Of a stretch of DNA of 64,000 nucleotides, positions 27,331 to 35,408 are shown piece after piece. The notes under the pieces were generated by a model that was not told where the DNA came from, ran no database searches, and saw nothing but the letters and a program-made list of their open reading frames with translations. The position numbers and the translations under genes were made by a program. The DNA comes from Blastococcus sp. TF02-09 (GTDB lineage Bacteria; Actinomycetota; Actinomycetes; Mycobacteriales; Geodermatophilaceae), in contig NZ_QOHH01000005.1 of the NCBI RefSeq assembly GCF_003319105.1, positions 233,786 to 297,785 on the forward strand, given 5' to 3'. Each line of letters begins with the position of its first letter. The stretch's first letter is position 1.

Positions 27331-27366
27331 GAAAATTCGGGAGGCCGCCCCCGATCGGGGACGGCC
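27331..27366 (-). promoter_or_regulatory. Hairpin with short U-run in the greA leader
   Basis: On the - strand GGCCGTCCCC-GATC-GGGGGCGGCC forms a 10-bp stem (one U-G pair) at 27366-27343, followed after 5 nt by AATTTT just before the greA ribosome binding site. It has the form of a weak intrinsic terminator or attenuator inside the leader. The rest of 27321-27563 holds the divergent greA and mca promoters and no gene. Confidence 0.45.
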
Positions 27367-27551
27367 GCTGGTCGAACGGCCAAGCTAACACCGCCACGGG
27401 GCCCGATGCACGAGCCGGACGCGCCGCCAGGGACACGGAACCGTACTGGCCCGGGAGTGACGCGGCACACATGTCCCCCGTACGGGGCACCGACCTGCGG
27501 CATCACATCAGGGACGTCGGTGGGCCCCACCGGTTCCCGCGTCGGACGGGG

Positions 27552-27563
27552 GACAATGCACCG
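27552..27563 (+). promoter_or_regulatory. -10 element of leaderless mca transcript
   Basis: GACAAT (27552-27557) ends 6 nt before GTG 27564; no Shine-Dalgarno. Confidence 0.55.
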
Positions 27564-28451
27564 GTGACCCGACCCGACCAGCTGCGCCTGCTCGCCGTCC
27601 ACGCCCATCCGGACGACGAGTCGAGCAAGGGCGCCGCCACCATGGCCAAGTACGTCGCGGAAGGCGTGCAGGTCATGGTGGCCACCTGCACCGGCGGCGA
27701 GCGCGGCTCCGTGCTCAACCCCGCGATGGACCGCCCCGAGGTCTGGGAGCGACTGCCCCAGATCCGCCGGGAGGAGATGGCCAGGGCTCGCGAGATCCTC
27801 GGGGTCGAGCAGGAGTTCCTCGGCTTCGTCGACTCCGGGCTGCCCGAGGGCGACCCGCTGCCCCCGCTGCCCGAGGGGTGCTTCGCGCTCGTGCCGGTCG
27901 AGGAGGCCGCCGCACCGCTCGTGGCGCTCATCCGCCGGTTCCGGCCGCAGGTGATCACCACCTACGACGAGCGCGGCGGCTACCCCCACCCCGACCACAT
28001 CAAGACCCACGACATCTCGGTGCACGCCTTCGAGGCCGCGGGTGATCCGGACCGCTATCCGGAGCTGGGCGAGCCGTGGCAGCCGAGCAAGCTCTACTAC
28101 CACATGAGCTTCACGCTGCCCCGGACGAAGGCGCTGCACGAGGCGATCCTGGCCACGGGCGCCGAGTCGCCGTACACGGAGTGGCTGGCCAACTGGGACC
28201 CCGCCCGCGACCTGAGCCACCGCGTGACCACGCGGGTGCCGTGCGGCGAGTACTTCGAGGTCCGCGACGCCGCTCTCATCGCGCACGCCACCCAGATCGA
28301 TCCCCTGGGTCGCTGGTTCGCCTGCCCGATCGACACGCAGCGGGAGATCTGGCCGACGGAGGACTACGAGCTCGCCCGCTCGCTCATCGACGCCCCGACG
28401 CCCGAGGACGACCTGTTCGCCGGGCTGCGCAGCGAGGTGGGCGTCCGATGA
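27564..28451 (+). CDS. mca: Mycothiol S-conjugate amidase
   Basis: 295 residues of the LmbE/PIG-L deacetylase fold. Mca cleaves mycothiol-drug adducts to a mercapturic acid and GlcN-inositol for detoxification. Zinc site: AHPDDE (His15, Asp18) and [11 protein letters not shown]. Mca rather than MshB is indicated by the [21 protein letters not shown] segment, the long insertion after [11 protein letters not shown] ([17 protein letters not shown]) and the neighbourhood with greA, which matches Rv1080c-Rv1082 in M. tuberculosis. Stop overlaps the next start (ATGA). Confidence 0.94.
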   Translation: MTRPDQLRLLAVHAHPDDESSKGAATMAKYVAEGVQVMVATCTGGERGSVLNPAMDRPEVWERLPQIRREEMARAREILGVEQEFLGFVDSGLPEGDPLPPLPEGCFALVPVEEAAAPLVALIRRFRPQVITTYDERGGYPHPDHIKTHDISVHAFEAAGDPDRYPELGEPWQPSKLYYHMSFTLPRTKALHEAILATGAESPYTEWLANWDPARDLSHRVTTRVPCGEYFEVRDAALIAHATQIDPLGRWFACPIDTQREIWPTEDYELARSLIDAPTPEDDLFAGLRSEVGVR

Positions 28452-28774
28452 GGACCGCGGTCGGCGCCGTCCTCGCGGCCGAGCAGCAGCTGCCCGAGGA
28501 CATCGGCAAGGCCGGGCCGCTGGGCCTGCTGCTCATCGTGGTCCTGCTCATCGCCGTGGCGGCGCTCGTGCGGTCCATGTCGCGGCACCTGCGGAAGGTG
28601 CCCCGCAGCTTCGACCCCGACGACGCGGTGCCCGAGGTGCCCGACACCCCGGCCGAGCTGGTGGAGCCGGCACCCGGGGCGGAGCTGCTCGACACCCTGC
28701 GCCGGCAGCCCCGGGCGATCGAGGCCCGGCGGGACGACGACGACCGGCCGGGGAGCCCTGCGTCGCAGAGCTGA
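28448..28774 (+). CDS. Small single-pass membrane protein coupled to mca
   Basis: 108 residues: one transmembrane helix (about 24-43, [19 protein letters not shown]), the basic [13 protein letters not shown] just after it, then a Pro/Asp/Glu-rich cytoplasmic tail. The segment [10 protein letters not shown] and the 4-nt overlap with mca resemble the small membrane protein that follows mca in other actinobacteria (the Rv1083 position). Function unknown; tight coupling suggests a role linked to mycothiol conjugate turnover or simply shared expression. Confidence 0.85.
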   Translation: MRTAVGAVLAAEQQLPEDIGKAGPLGLLLIVVLLIAVAALVRSMSRHLRKVPRSFDPDDAVPEVPDTPAELVEPAPGAELLDTLRRQPRAIEARRDDDDRPGSPASQS

Positions 28775-28796
28775 CCCCGGCCGGCCGGTGGTGCGC

Positions 28797-29363
28797 CTAC
28801 CAGCGGTGCGCCACGTCGACGACCAGCCGCGGTCCGACGTCGGACTGCGGGACGCCCGGCAGCACGAACACCCGGAAGGGCAGCCGCGCCCGGACGCCGA
28901 GGGCCAGCGTGGTGTAGCCCTCGAAGGACCCGGCCCACGCGACCTGCCGGAAGGTCGAGTAGCCGCCCACCCGGACCACCTCGCGGCGGTTGGCCGGGGT
29001 GAAGGTGGCGTTGCCGTCACCGTCGTAGGCCGGCGCCTGCAGCGTCACCTGCAGGTCGGCGGCACCGCGGACGGGCACCGGGCGGCCGGAGCCGTCCTCG
29101 ACCACGACCGGCACGTACCGGACGTCGTAGGTGCCGAAGGTGGTGTCCTGGCCGAGCAGGTCCACCACGAGCCGGTCGCAGCAGGCGTGCCGGCCGGAGC
29201 GGACGTTCACGACCATGTCCGTGTCGTCGGCCCCCGTGCCGACTTCGGGCAGCGATCCCCATGCCTGGCCGCAGTACGGCGCAGCCTGGGCGGTGGCGGG
29301 GAGGACGGTGGCGGCGAGCGCCACGGTCGCGGTGAGGGTGAGTCGACGGATCCAGTGGGACAT
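28797..29363 (-). CDS. Secreted AMIN-like domain protein
   Basis: 188 residues. Signal peptide RRLTLTATVALAATVLPATAQA-type, cleaved near residue 27. The mature part resembles the actinobacterial AMIN-like beta domain: GRHACCDRLVVDLLG, YDVRYVPVVVEDGSGRPVPV, LQVTLQAPAYD, GYSTFRQVAWAG, GYTTLALGVRARLPFRVF and a terminal RLVVDVAH. Three Cys (YCGQ, ACCD) could form disulfides. AMIN domains bind cell-wall polymers in other proteins; here the role is not known. ATG 29363 follows GAGGAGG. Confidence 0.78.
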   Translation of the reverse strand: MSHWIRRLTLTATVALAATVLPATAQAAPYCGQAWGSLPEVGTGADDTDMVVNVRSGRHACCDRLVVDLLGQDTTFGTYDVRYVPVVVEDGSGRPVPVRGAADLQVTLQAPAYDGDGNATFTPANRREVVRVGGYSTFRQVAWAGSFEGYTTLALGVRARLPFRVFVLPGVPQSDVGPRLVVDVAHRW

Positions 29364-29407
29364 GACAGGCCTCCTCGTGGGGTGTGTGGCCGCCTGAAGA
29401 GTCCCGC

Positions 29408-29447
29408 CGACACACCCAATAGCACCATGGGTGCAAAGCCACAAGCA
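29408..29447 (-). promoter_or_regulatory. Promoter-like segment with inverted repeat upstream of the AMIN-like gene
   Basis: On the - strand TTGTGG and an extended -10-like TGCTATT lie in AT-richer DNA, and GCACC-ATG-GGTGC (29422-29434) is an inverted repeat overlapping them, a possible operator. Region 29364-29649 (286 nt) contains only divergent regulatory DNA. Confidence 0.35.
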
Positions 29448-29609
29448 TTGTCGAAACGTCGGCGTGTCGGTCGGCAAGAGTTCGACCATCGGAGGCGGTG
29501 CCCCGGCGCGTCCTTTGGCGCTTGTCGCCAACGCAATGGTGATCTCACGAACGGTGAGCTGTCCGCTGTCGGCGCAACCTCGACGTGGCCTGGCTCACAC
29601 CGGCGGGCT

Positions 29610-29644
29610 ACTGTGTAAGCGTGTAATCACCACTCCATCGGAGG
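29610..29644 (+). promoter_or_regulatory. Direct repeat and ribosome binding site upstream of gene at 29650
   Basis: GTGTAA occurs twice (29613-29618 and 29621-29626) in CTGTGTAAGCGTGTAATC; GGAGG at 29640-29644 is 5 nt before the ATG. The spaced GTGTAA repeat could be a promoter or operator. Confidence 0.4.
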
Positions 29645-29649
29645 CTGTC

Positions 29650-30249
29650 ATGCACGCACATCGATTCGCCGATGCCGACTTCGGAGCCGGCTTCCGTCGC
29701 GGCCGGGGTCGCGGTCCCGGGGGCCGTGGACAGGACGCCCCACCCCCCGTGGAGCGCGGCGAGGTCGCCGGCTGGTTCGCCGGGCGGCTGCCCGACGGCT
29801 GGTTCACCGAGCCGGTCGAGCTGATCATCGACCGAGACGAGATCACCGTGGTGGGCACGCTGCCCGAGCCCGCCGCGGGGGAGGGCGACGCCGCCGCCGC
29901 GCAGGCCGGGCGCATCGCGCGCTTCCGCGAGGACACCCGCCGCGAGCGGATGGCCGTCGCGGACGCCGCCCAGCAGCGCTACGGCCGGTCGGTCGCCTGG
30001 GGGGCGGCCTGCGGGGACACTCGCGAGCTGTTCACCACGCTGTCCATGCCGGTCATGACCCGGCTCCGGCAGCCCGAGCGGCTGGTGCTGGACACCCTCG
30101 TGGACGCCGGGGTCGCCCGGTCCCGGTCCGAGGCGCTGGTCTGGGCGGTTCGACTCGTGGGCCGCAACGCCGAGGAGTGGCTGGCCGAGCTCCGCCAGGC
30201 GATGGCTTCGGTGGAGGAGGTCCGCGCCCGGGGTCCGCAGGCGGGCTGA
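29650..30249 (+). CDS. Hypothetical protein with Arg/Gly-rich N-terminus
   Basis: 199 residues. Begins with an Arg/Gly-rich stretch (FRRGRGRGPGGRG), then a small beta region (VELIIDRDEITVVGTLPEP) and a C-terminal helical part (PERLVLDTLVDAGVARSRSEALVWAVRLVG) that reads like a ribbon-helix-helix or helical-bundle DNA-binding segment followed by a helix with LAELRQAMASVEEVR. I do not recognise the family. A good ribosome binding site and a distinctive promoter region support expression. Independent of its neighbours. Confidence 0.7.
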   Translation: MHAHRFADADFGAGFRRGRGRGPGGRGQDAPPPVERGEVAGWFAGRLPDGWFTEPVELIIDRDEITVVGTLPEPAAGEGDAAAAQAGRIARFREDTRRERMAVADAAQQRYGRSVAWGAACGDTRELFTTLSMPVMTRLRQPERLVLDTLVDAGVARSRSEALVWAVRLVGRNAEEWLAELRQAMASVEEVRARGPQAG

Positions 30250-30254
30250 TCTGC

Positions 30255-30266
30255 CAGGCTGCGCCG
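30255..30266 (+). promoter_or_regulatory. -10 element of leaderless MDMPI-like transcript
   Basis: CAGGCT (30255-30260) ends 6 nt before GTG 30267. Confidence 0.4.
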
Positions 30267-30932
30267 GTGACCGCCCCCCAGCAGCTGCTCCGCACCGTCT
30301 ACGCCGATCTCTCCGAGCTGTTCCAGGCCCTGGCCACGGACGGCGAGGAGTGGGCGCCGACCGGCTGCCGGGGGTGGGCGGTGCACGACCTGGCCTTCCA
30401 CCTGCTCGGCGACGCGCGGCGGGCCCTCGTCGGCCTCGCCACCCCGGCGCCCGGGCCGGCCGATCGGGACGCCGTCACGTACTGGCGGGCCTGGGAGCCG
30501 CCGGAGCCGGGCAACGACGAGGCGCTGCGCCGCAGCCGGGCCGTCGCGAGCACCGCCGTCGCATTCGCCGACCTAGTCGAGGACTACGCCGAGACCACCG
30601 CCGCCGTCCTGGTGGCGGCCGGGCGGGTCCCGGCGGGGGAGCGGGTCCGCACCCAGGGCTGGGTGCTGGAGGTGGACCAGCTGCTGTCCACGCTCGTGGT
30701 CGAGGCCGCCGTGCACCACCTCGACCTGGTCGCGCACCTGGACCGCCCGGGCCCGGCTGCCGACGTCCTGGCGGAGGTGCGCCGGGTGCTGGAGGGGCTG
30801 GCCGGCGGGCCCCTGTCGGCCCGCTGGGACGACGCCACCGCGGCCCGCCGGAGCACCGGGCGGGAGCCGCTGAGCGACGAGGACCGCGCCGAGCTGGGCG
30901 TGCGGGCGGAGGCGTTTCCCCTGTTCGGCTGA
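30267..30932 (+). CDS. Mycothiol-dependent maleylpyruvate isomerase-like (DinB-fold) protein
   Basis: 221 residues. The N-terminal domain resembles MDMPI/TIGR03083 proteins: GCRGWAVHDLAFHLLGDARRAL with metal-ligand His, then VVEAAVHHLDLVAHLD with further His/Asp ligands expected of the DinB four-helix bundle. The C-terminus (about 150-221) is short. Members use mycothiol or bind zinc; most are uncharacterised, so the exact reaction is not claimed. Lies near mca in an organism that clearly uses mycothiol. Followed after 42 nt by the reductase gene, which has its own promoter. Confidence 0.8.
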   Translation: MTAPQQLLRTVYADLSELFQALATDGEEWAPTGCRGWAVHDLAFHLLGDARRALVGLATPAPGPADRDAVTYWRAWEPPEPGNDEALRRSRAVASTAVAFADLVEDYAETTAAVLVAAGRVPAGERVRTQGWVLEVDQLLSTLVVEAAVHHLDLVAHLDRPGPAADVLAEVRRVLEGLAGGPLSARWDDATAARRSTGREPLSDEDRAELGVRAEAFPLFG

Positions 30933-30962
30933 GCGGGTGTCGGGCCGATCCGGGCGACCAGG

Positions 30963-30974
30963 GACACTGGGGTC
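30963..30974 (+). promoter_or_regulatory. -10 element of leaderless geranylgeranyl reductase transcript
   Basis: GACACT (30963-30968) ends 6 nt before GTG 30975. Confidence 0.4.
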
Positions 30975-32225
30975 GTGCCAGCCAGCGCCGTCCCCGCCTC
31001 GACCGACGTCCTCGTGGTCGGAGCCGGGCCGGCCGGCTCCGCGGCCGCGGCCTGGGCGGCCCGGGCCGGTCGCGACGTCGTCCTCGCCGACGCCGCCGTC
31101 TTCCCCCGCGACAAGACCTGTGGCGACGGCCTGACGCCCCGCGCCGTCGCCGAGCTCGACCGGCTCGGGCTGGGCGACTGGTCGTGCAGCCGCGCCCGCA
31201 ACCGCGGCCTGCGGGCGGCCGGCTTCGGGCGGGAGTGGCAGCTGCCCTGGCCCGGGGGAGACCTCCCCGACCACGGCAGCGCGGTGCCGCGCACCGAGCT
31301 GGACGCGCGCATCCGCCAGGTCGCCACGGACTCCGGCGCGACCGCGGTGGACGGCGCCCGTGCCGTCGACGTCGAGCGGGACGGTGACCGGGTGCGGGCC
31401 GTGGTGTTCGAGCACTCCGACGGCGAGCGGTCGACCGTCGCCTGCCAGCGGCTCGTCGTCGCCGACGGCGTGCGCTCTCCGCTGGGCCGGGTGCTCGGCC
31501 GCGCGTGGCACCGCGACACCGCCTACGGGGTGGCCGCGCGCGGGTACGTGCGCTCCAGTCGCAGCGACGACGAGTGGATCTCCTCGCACCTGGAGCTGCG
31601 CGGCGTCGACGGCGAGCTGCTCTCCGGCTACGGGTGGATCTTCCCGCTGGGCGCGGACGCCGGTGAGGTGAACATCGGCGTCGGCACGCTGGCGACCGCC
31701 CGCCGTCCCGCCGGGGTGCAGCTCAAACCGCTGCTCGAGAAGTACACCGACGCCCGCCGCGCCGAGTGGGGGATCGAGGGCGACGTCCGGCTGCCGGCTT
31801 CGGCACTGCTCCCCATGGGCGGCGCGGTGTCGGGTGTGGCCGGGCGCAACTGGGCGCTGATCGGCGACGCCGCCGGCTGCGTGAACCCGCTCAACGGCGA
31901 GGGGATCGACTACGGGCTGGAGACCGGGCGCTCGATCGCGGCGCTCCTCGACGAGCCCGACTGGTCGGCGGCCTGGCCGACGACCCTGCGGCGGCACTAC
32001 GGCGAGGCGTTCTCCATCGCCCGCCGGCTGGCCGGGCTGCTCACCATCCCGAGGTTCCTGCCCGCCGCCGGTCCCGTGGGCATGCGGTCGCGCCCGCTCA
32101 TGACCGTGGCGCTGCGCGTCATGGGGAACCTGGTCACCGACGCCGACCGCGACCTCACCGCCCGGCTCTGGCGGACCGCCGGCCGGCTCTCGGTGCGCCT
32201 GGACGACCGCCCGCCCTTCAGCTGA
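30975..32225 (+). CDS. Geranylgeranyl reductase family FAD-dependent oxidoreductase
   Basis: 416 residues. FAD-binding Rossmann motif DVLVVGAGPAGSAAAAWAAR, conserved FPRDKTCGDGLTPRAV, and the second FAD motif WALIGDAAGCVNPLNGEGIDYGLETGR. Family members reduce double bonds in polyprenyl chains; in mycobacteria the homologue MenJ saturates one bond of the menaquinone side chain, and that is the most likely role here, acting at the membrane. The nearby cis-prenyltransferase fits an isoprenoid theme but is not in the same operon. Confidence 0.9.
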   Translation: MPASAVPASTDVLVVGAGPAGSAAAAWAARAGRDVVLADAAVFPRDKTCGDGLTPRAVAELDRLGLGDWSCSRARNRGLRAAGFGREWQLPWPGGDLPDHGSAVPRTELDARIRQVATDSGATAVDGARAVDVERDGDRVRAVVFEHSDGERSTVACQRLVVADGVRSPLGRVLGRAWHRDTAYGVAARGYVRSSRSDDEWISSHLELRGVDGELLSGYGWIFPLGADAGEVNIGVGTLATARRPAGVQLKPLLEKYTDARRAEWGIEGDVRLPASALLPMGGAVSGVAGRNWALIGDAAGCVNPLNGEGIDYGLETGRSIAALLDEPDWSAAWPTTLRRHYGEAFSIARRLAGLLTIPRFLPAAGPVGMRSRPLMTVALRVMGNLVTDADRDLTARLWRTAGRLSVRLDDRPPFS

Positions 32226-32263
32226 GCCGCCTCGCGCGACACGGCGGGTCCTCCCGTACGTGC

Positions 32264-32288
32264 ACTACTCCGCACTGAGCAGTACCGT
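32264..32288 (+). promoter_or_regulatory. Candidate PadR operator and -10 of the PadR/HAAS operon
   Basis: ACTACTC-CGCACT-GAGCAGT (32264-32283) is an inverted repeat with one mismatch, immediately before and touching TACCGT (32283-32288), a -10-like hexamer. GGGAGG near 32303 serves ATG 32316. A regulator binding the repeat would block its own promoter, typical of PadR autoregulation. Confidence 0.5.
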
Positions 32289-32315
32289 GCGCTGCACCAA
32301 CCCGGGAGGTGCGCC

Positions 32316-32651
32316 ATGGACACCACGCAACTGCTCAAAGGGGTGCTGGACCTCGCGGTCCTCGCCGTCCTCGACGACGAGGACGGCTACGGCTACGACG
32401 TCGTCCGGCGGCTGCGCGCCGCTGGTCTGGACGACGTCGCCGACGCCTCGGTCTACGGCACGCTGCGGCGGCTGTTCGCGGCCGGGCACCTGACCTCCTA
32501 CGTCGTCCCCTCGGTGGAGGGCCCGCAGCGCAAGTACTACGGCCTGAACGCGTCGGGGCGCGCCGAGCTCGAGAGCTCGGCGAAGACCTGGTCCGGGTTC
32601 GCCGACACGATGGCGGCCCTGCTGGCCGCGCGGACGGAGGTGGCGGCATGA
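32316..32651 (+). CDS. PadR family transcriptional regulator
   Basis: 111 residues, a short PadR: winged helix with LLKGVLDLAVLAVLDDEDGYGYDVVRRL, the turn VADASVYGTLRRLFAAGHLTSY and GPQRKYYGLNASGRAEL, then one C-terminal helix for dimerisation. PadR proteins repress membrane-protein operons in response to small ligands. Its stop overlaps the start of the next gene (ATGA), the usual PadR/HAAS arrangement. Confidence 0.95.
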   Translation: MDTTQLLKGVLDLAVLAVLDDEDGYGYDVVRRLRAAGLDDVADASVYGTLRRLFAAGHLTSYVVPSVEGPQRKYYGLNASGRAELESSAKTWSGFADTMAALLAARTEVAA

Positions 32652-33664
32652 CCGCTCCGGAGCACGTCGAGCCCGACGTCGAGGTCCGCGCCTACGCCGC
32701 GCAGGTGCGCTCGGCGCTGGCCGACGTCCCGGCGGAGCGGCTGGCCGAGCTGCTCGAGGACCTCGAGGGGCACCTCGTCGAGGTGGCGGCAGAGGGCGGC
32801 GAACCGCTGGCTGTCCGTCTGGGTCCGCCTGCCGAGTACGCGGCGGAGCTGCGCCGGGCGGCCGGTCTGGCCGATGCCGGCGACCCCGCGGTCCCGGCGG
32901 ACGCGCCCTGGCGCGCCGGTGTCTCCGCCCGCTTCGACCGGCTGACGGCTTCGCCCCAGTACGCGGCGGTCCGGAACTTCCTGCCCGAGCTCCGGCCGGC
33001 CTGGTGGGTGCTGCGCGCGTGGGCCCCGCTGATCGCCCTGGACGCCGTCCTCTTCGGGTCCACCTCGTTCCCGGTGCCGTCGCTGGGGCTGAACCCGCTG
33101 GTCGGCCTGGTGGTGACCGGCGCGGCGATCACCTGGTCGGTCCGCCTCGGGCTGCGGGCCCGGCGGTCACCGGAGCACGGTGACCAGCGGGTGGGGGTGC
33201 TGGTGAACGGCGCGCTGGCGCTGTGCACCCTGGTGGCCCTGATGGCGGTGGCCGACGAGCCGGAGCCCGCCATGGCGTACTCCGCCCCCGACCCGGGCCC
33301 GACCGCGCTCGCCCACGACGACGGGACGCCGATCACCAACATCCACCCGTACTCCTCGACGGGTGAGCCGCTGAGCGGGGTGCTGCTCTACGACCAGGAC
33401 GGTCGCCCGATCGACAACGTGGGGACCTACACCTTCGACGGCGTGGAGGTGCAACGGCTGGAGACCGACCCGCCGGCGCCGGCCAACTCCTTCCCCCAGC
33501 AGCAGCGGGTGCTCGAGTACGACGAGTTCGGCAACCCGGTGTGGACGACGCCCGGCACCGACTCGCCGACTCCTGCCGCGCCGACCCCGGCCGCTCCGTC
33601 GTCGCCGTCGAGCCCGACGCCGGTGCAGCCGCTCCCTGCTCCTGCGCCGGAGCCGACCCCCTGA
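32648..33664 (+). CDS. HAAS-domain membrane protein with Pro/Ser-rich outer region
   Basis: 338 residues. N-terminal ~80 residues form the cytoplasmic HAAS signalling domain (VRSALADVPAERLAELLEDLEGHL, RLGPPAEYAAELRRAAG). Three hydrophobic segments follow (about 125-140, 150-170, 190-205), then an extracytoplasmic part of ~130 residues with NIHPYSSTGEPLSGVLLYDQDGRP and a Pro/Thr/Ser tail. HAAS domains pair with PadR regulators, coupling the membrane protein to the repressor. What it senses is unknown. Confidence 0.82.
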   Translation: MTAPEHVEPDVEVRAYAAQVRSALADVPAERLAELLEDLEGHLVEVAAEGGEPLAVRLGPPAEYAAELRRAAGLADAGDPAVPADAPWRAGVSARFDRLTASPQYAAVRNFLPELRPAWWVLRAWAPLIALDAVLFGSTSFPVPSLGLNPLVGLVVTGAAITWSVRLGLRARRSPEHGDQRVGVLVNGALALCTLVALMAVADEPEPAMAYSAPDPGPTALAHDDGTPITNIHPYSSTGEPLSGVLLYDQDGRPIDNVGTYTFDGVEVQRLETDPPAPANSFPQQQRVLEYDEFGNPVWTTPGTDSPTPAAPTPAAPSSPSSPTPVQPLPAPAPEPTP

Positions 33665-33674
33665 GGGGTGCGGC

Positions 33675-34490
33675 TCAGGTGAGCGGGGACTTGTACATCG
33701 CGAAGTAGACCGCGATGTAGTGGCAGATCGCCGCCACGACGGTCATCGCGTGGAACACCTCGTGGTAGCCGAACGTGCCGGGCCACGGGTTGGGCTTCTT
33801 GAGGGCGTAGGCGAGCCCACCGAGGGTGTAGAGCACGCCGCCGGCCGCCAGCAGCACGAGCGAGGCGACCCCGGCGAAGTGCAGGATGTCGGTCAGCACG
33901 AAGACCGCCACCCAGCCCAGGGCGATGTAGAGCGGCACCCCCACCCAGCGCGGCGCCGTCGGCCAGGTCATCTTCAGCGTCACCCCGGCCAGCGCGCCGA
34001 TCCACACGACCGCCAGCACCCAGAAGCCGGTGACCTCGTCGACGGCGAGCAGCGCGAAGGGCGTGTACGTCCCGGCGATGAACAGGAAGATCATCGAGTG
34101 GTCGAGCCGCTTCATGATCCGCCAGCCGCGCGGTGACCAGCGGCGGCGGTGATACAGGGCGCTCACGCCGAAGAGCCCGCAGATCGTCAGACAGTAGAGG
34201 GTGACCGAGAGGCCCGCGCGCACGCTCTCGACGTAGGCCAGCGGGATGAGCACGGCCCCCGCGACGATCGCGCCGAAGAACGAGAACAGGTGCAGCCAGC
34301 CACGCATGCGGGGCCGGGTGTCGGGGTGGGTCCAGTCCTTGTCGGCGAAGTCCTCGGCGGTCCACGCCCGCTCGACCCGCTCGCCCTCGTCGAGGACGGC
34401 GGTGACCGCCTCCTGGCGCGGTGCCTCGATCTCCGCGCTGTCGGCCTCCACCCGGACGGTCTCGCGTGCGGGGCGGTCGGGAAGGCTCAT
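33675..34490 (-). CDS. Hemolysin III (TrhA/PAQR) family membrane protein
   Basis: 271 residues. About 50 acidic cytoplasmic residues precede seven membrane helices. PAQR landmarks: MRGWLHLFSFFGAIVAG, SALYHRRRWSP, RLDHSMIFLFIAGTYTPFALL and the C-terminal GYHEVFHAMTVVAAICHYIAV, whose His residues with the earlier His form the metal site. In E. coli TrhA affects membrane energetics; the role here is not known. ATG 34490 has a TAACCT hexamer 6 nt upstream, so it is probably leaderless. Next to the cis-prenyltransferase as Rv1085c/Rv1086. Confidence 0.93.
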   Translation of the reverse strand: MSLPDRPARETVRVEADSAEIEAPRQEAVTAVLDEGERVERAWTAEDFADKDWTHPDTRPRMRGWLHLFSFFGAIVAGAVLIPLAYVESVRAGLSVTLYCLTICGLFGVSALYHRRRWSPRGWRIMKRLDHSMIFLFIAGTYTPFALLAVDEVTGFWVLAVVWIGALAGVTLKMTWPTAPRWVGVPLYIALGWVAVFVLTDILHFAGVASLVLLAAGGVLYTLGGLAYALKKPNPWPGTFGYHEVFHAMTVVAAICHYIAVYFAMYKSPLT

Positions 34491-34496
34491 GCTCCG

Positions 34497-34502
34497 AGGT
34501 TA
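34497..34502 (-). promoter_or_regulatory. -10 element of leaderless hemolysin III family transcript
   Basis: TAACCT on the - strand (34502-34497), 6 nt before ATG 34490. Confidence 0.55.
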
Positions 34503-34592
34503 CGGAGCCGTAGCTTCGGCGGCACCCGGACACCCTGTGAGCTTCCTGCCAGGCATGCGGTCCCGGCTCCTGCCGGGTGGATCGGGGGGGCC

Positions 34593-34605
34593 TAGGGTGA
34601 CGCTC
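34593..34605 (+). promoter_or_regulatory. -10 element of leaderless cis-prenyltransferase transcript
   Basis: TAGGGT (34593-34598) ends 7 nt before GTG 34606. Confidence 0.55.
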
Positions 34606-35385
34606 GTGGGGGTGCGGCGCAGTGTCCGGGACGCCCTGACCCGCGTCTACGAGCGCCGCCTGGCCCGTGCCCTGGTCGGGGCCGACATCCCCCGCCACGT
34701 CGGCGTGATCATGGACGGCAACCGCCGCTGGGCCCGCTCGATCGGGCTGGAGGACGTGGCCCACGGCCACCGCCGCGGTGCCAGCAAGATCGTCGACCTG
34801 CTGGGCTGGTGCGACGACGCCGGCGTGCAGGTGGTCACCCTGTTCATGCTCTCCACGGACAACCTGCGCCGTCCCGAGCCCGAGCTCAGCGCGCTGCTGC
34901 GGATCATCGAGGACGTCGCCGTCGACCTGTCCGGCCCGGGCCGCCGGTGGAAGGTCAACGCCGTGGGCGCGCCCGAGGTGCTGCCGCCGGAGACCGTCGC
35001 CGTCCTCAAGCAGGCCGAGGAGGACACCCGGGACCGGCCGGGGGCGACGGTGAACCTGGCCGTCGGGTACGGCGGACGGCGGGAGATCGCCGACGCGGTC
35101 CGCTCGCTGCTGGCCGAGCACGCCGCCCGGGGCACCTCCCTGGAGGACCTGGTCGACGTGCTCGAGGTCGAGCACATCGCCGAGCACCTCTACACGCGCG
35201 GCCAGCCCGACTGCGACCTGGTCATCCGCACCAGCGGCGAGCAACGCATCTCCGGCTTCCTGCTGTGGCAGACCGCGAACGCCGAGTTCCACTTCACCGA
35301 CGTCTACTGGCCCGACTTCCGCCGGGTGGACTTCCTGCGCGCCCTGCGCGACTACTCCGCCCGGCACCGCCGCTTCGGCGAGTAG
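34606..35385 (+). CDS. Cis-prenyltransferase (isoprenyl diphosphate synthase, UppS family)
   Basis: 259 residues. Condenses isopentenyl diphosphate onto an allylic primer in Z geometry. Motifs: HVGVIMDGNRRWAR (catalytic Asp37), GHRRGASKI, LFMLSTDNLRRP, NLAVGYGGRREIADAV and the C-terminal CDLVIRTSGEQRISGFLLWQTANAEFHF. Actinobacteria carry two homologues; the one beside a hemolysin III gene in M. tuberculosis (Rv1086) makes short-chain Z,E-farnesyl diphosphate, so that product is a reasonable guess here. Start GTG 34606 is set by the -10 just upstream; the longer frame to 34246 is antisense to the neighbouring gene. Confidence 0.93.
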   Translation: MGVRRSVRDALTRVYERRLARALVGADIPRHVGVIMDGNRRWARSIGLEDVAHGHRRGASKIVDLLGWCDDAGVQVVTLFMLSTDNLRRPEPELSALLRIIEDVAVDLSGPGRRWKVNAVGAPEVLPPETVAVLKQAEEDTRDRPGATVNLAVGYGGRREIADAVRSLLAEHAARGTSLEDLVDVLEVEHIAEHLYTRGQPDCDLVIRTSGEQRISGFLLWQTANAEFHFTDVYWPDFRRVDFLRALRDYSARHRRFGE

Positions 35386-35396
35386 CCGGCGGCTGC

Positions 35397-35408
35397 AAGA
35401 CTGCCCGC
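35397..35408 (+). promoter_or_regulatory. -10-like element before the DUF885 gene
   Basis: AAGACT (35397-35402) ends 6 nt before ATG 35409, the same spacing as the other leaderless genes though a weaker hexamer. Confidence 0.35.
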
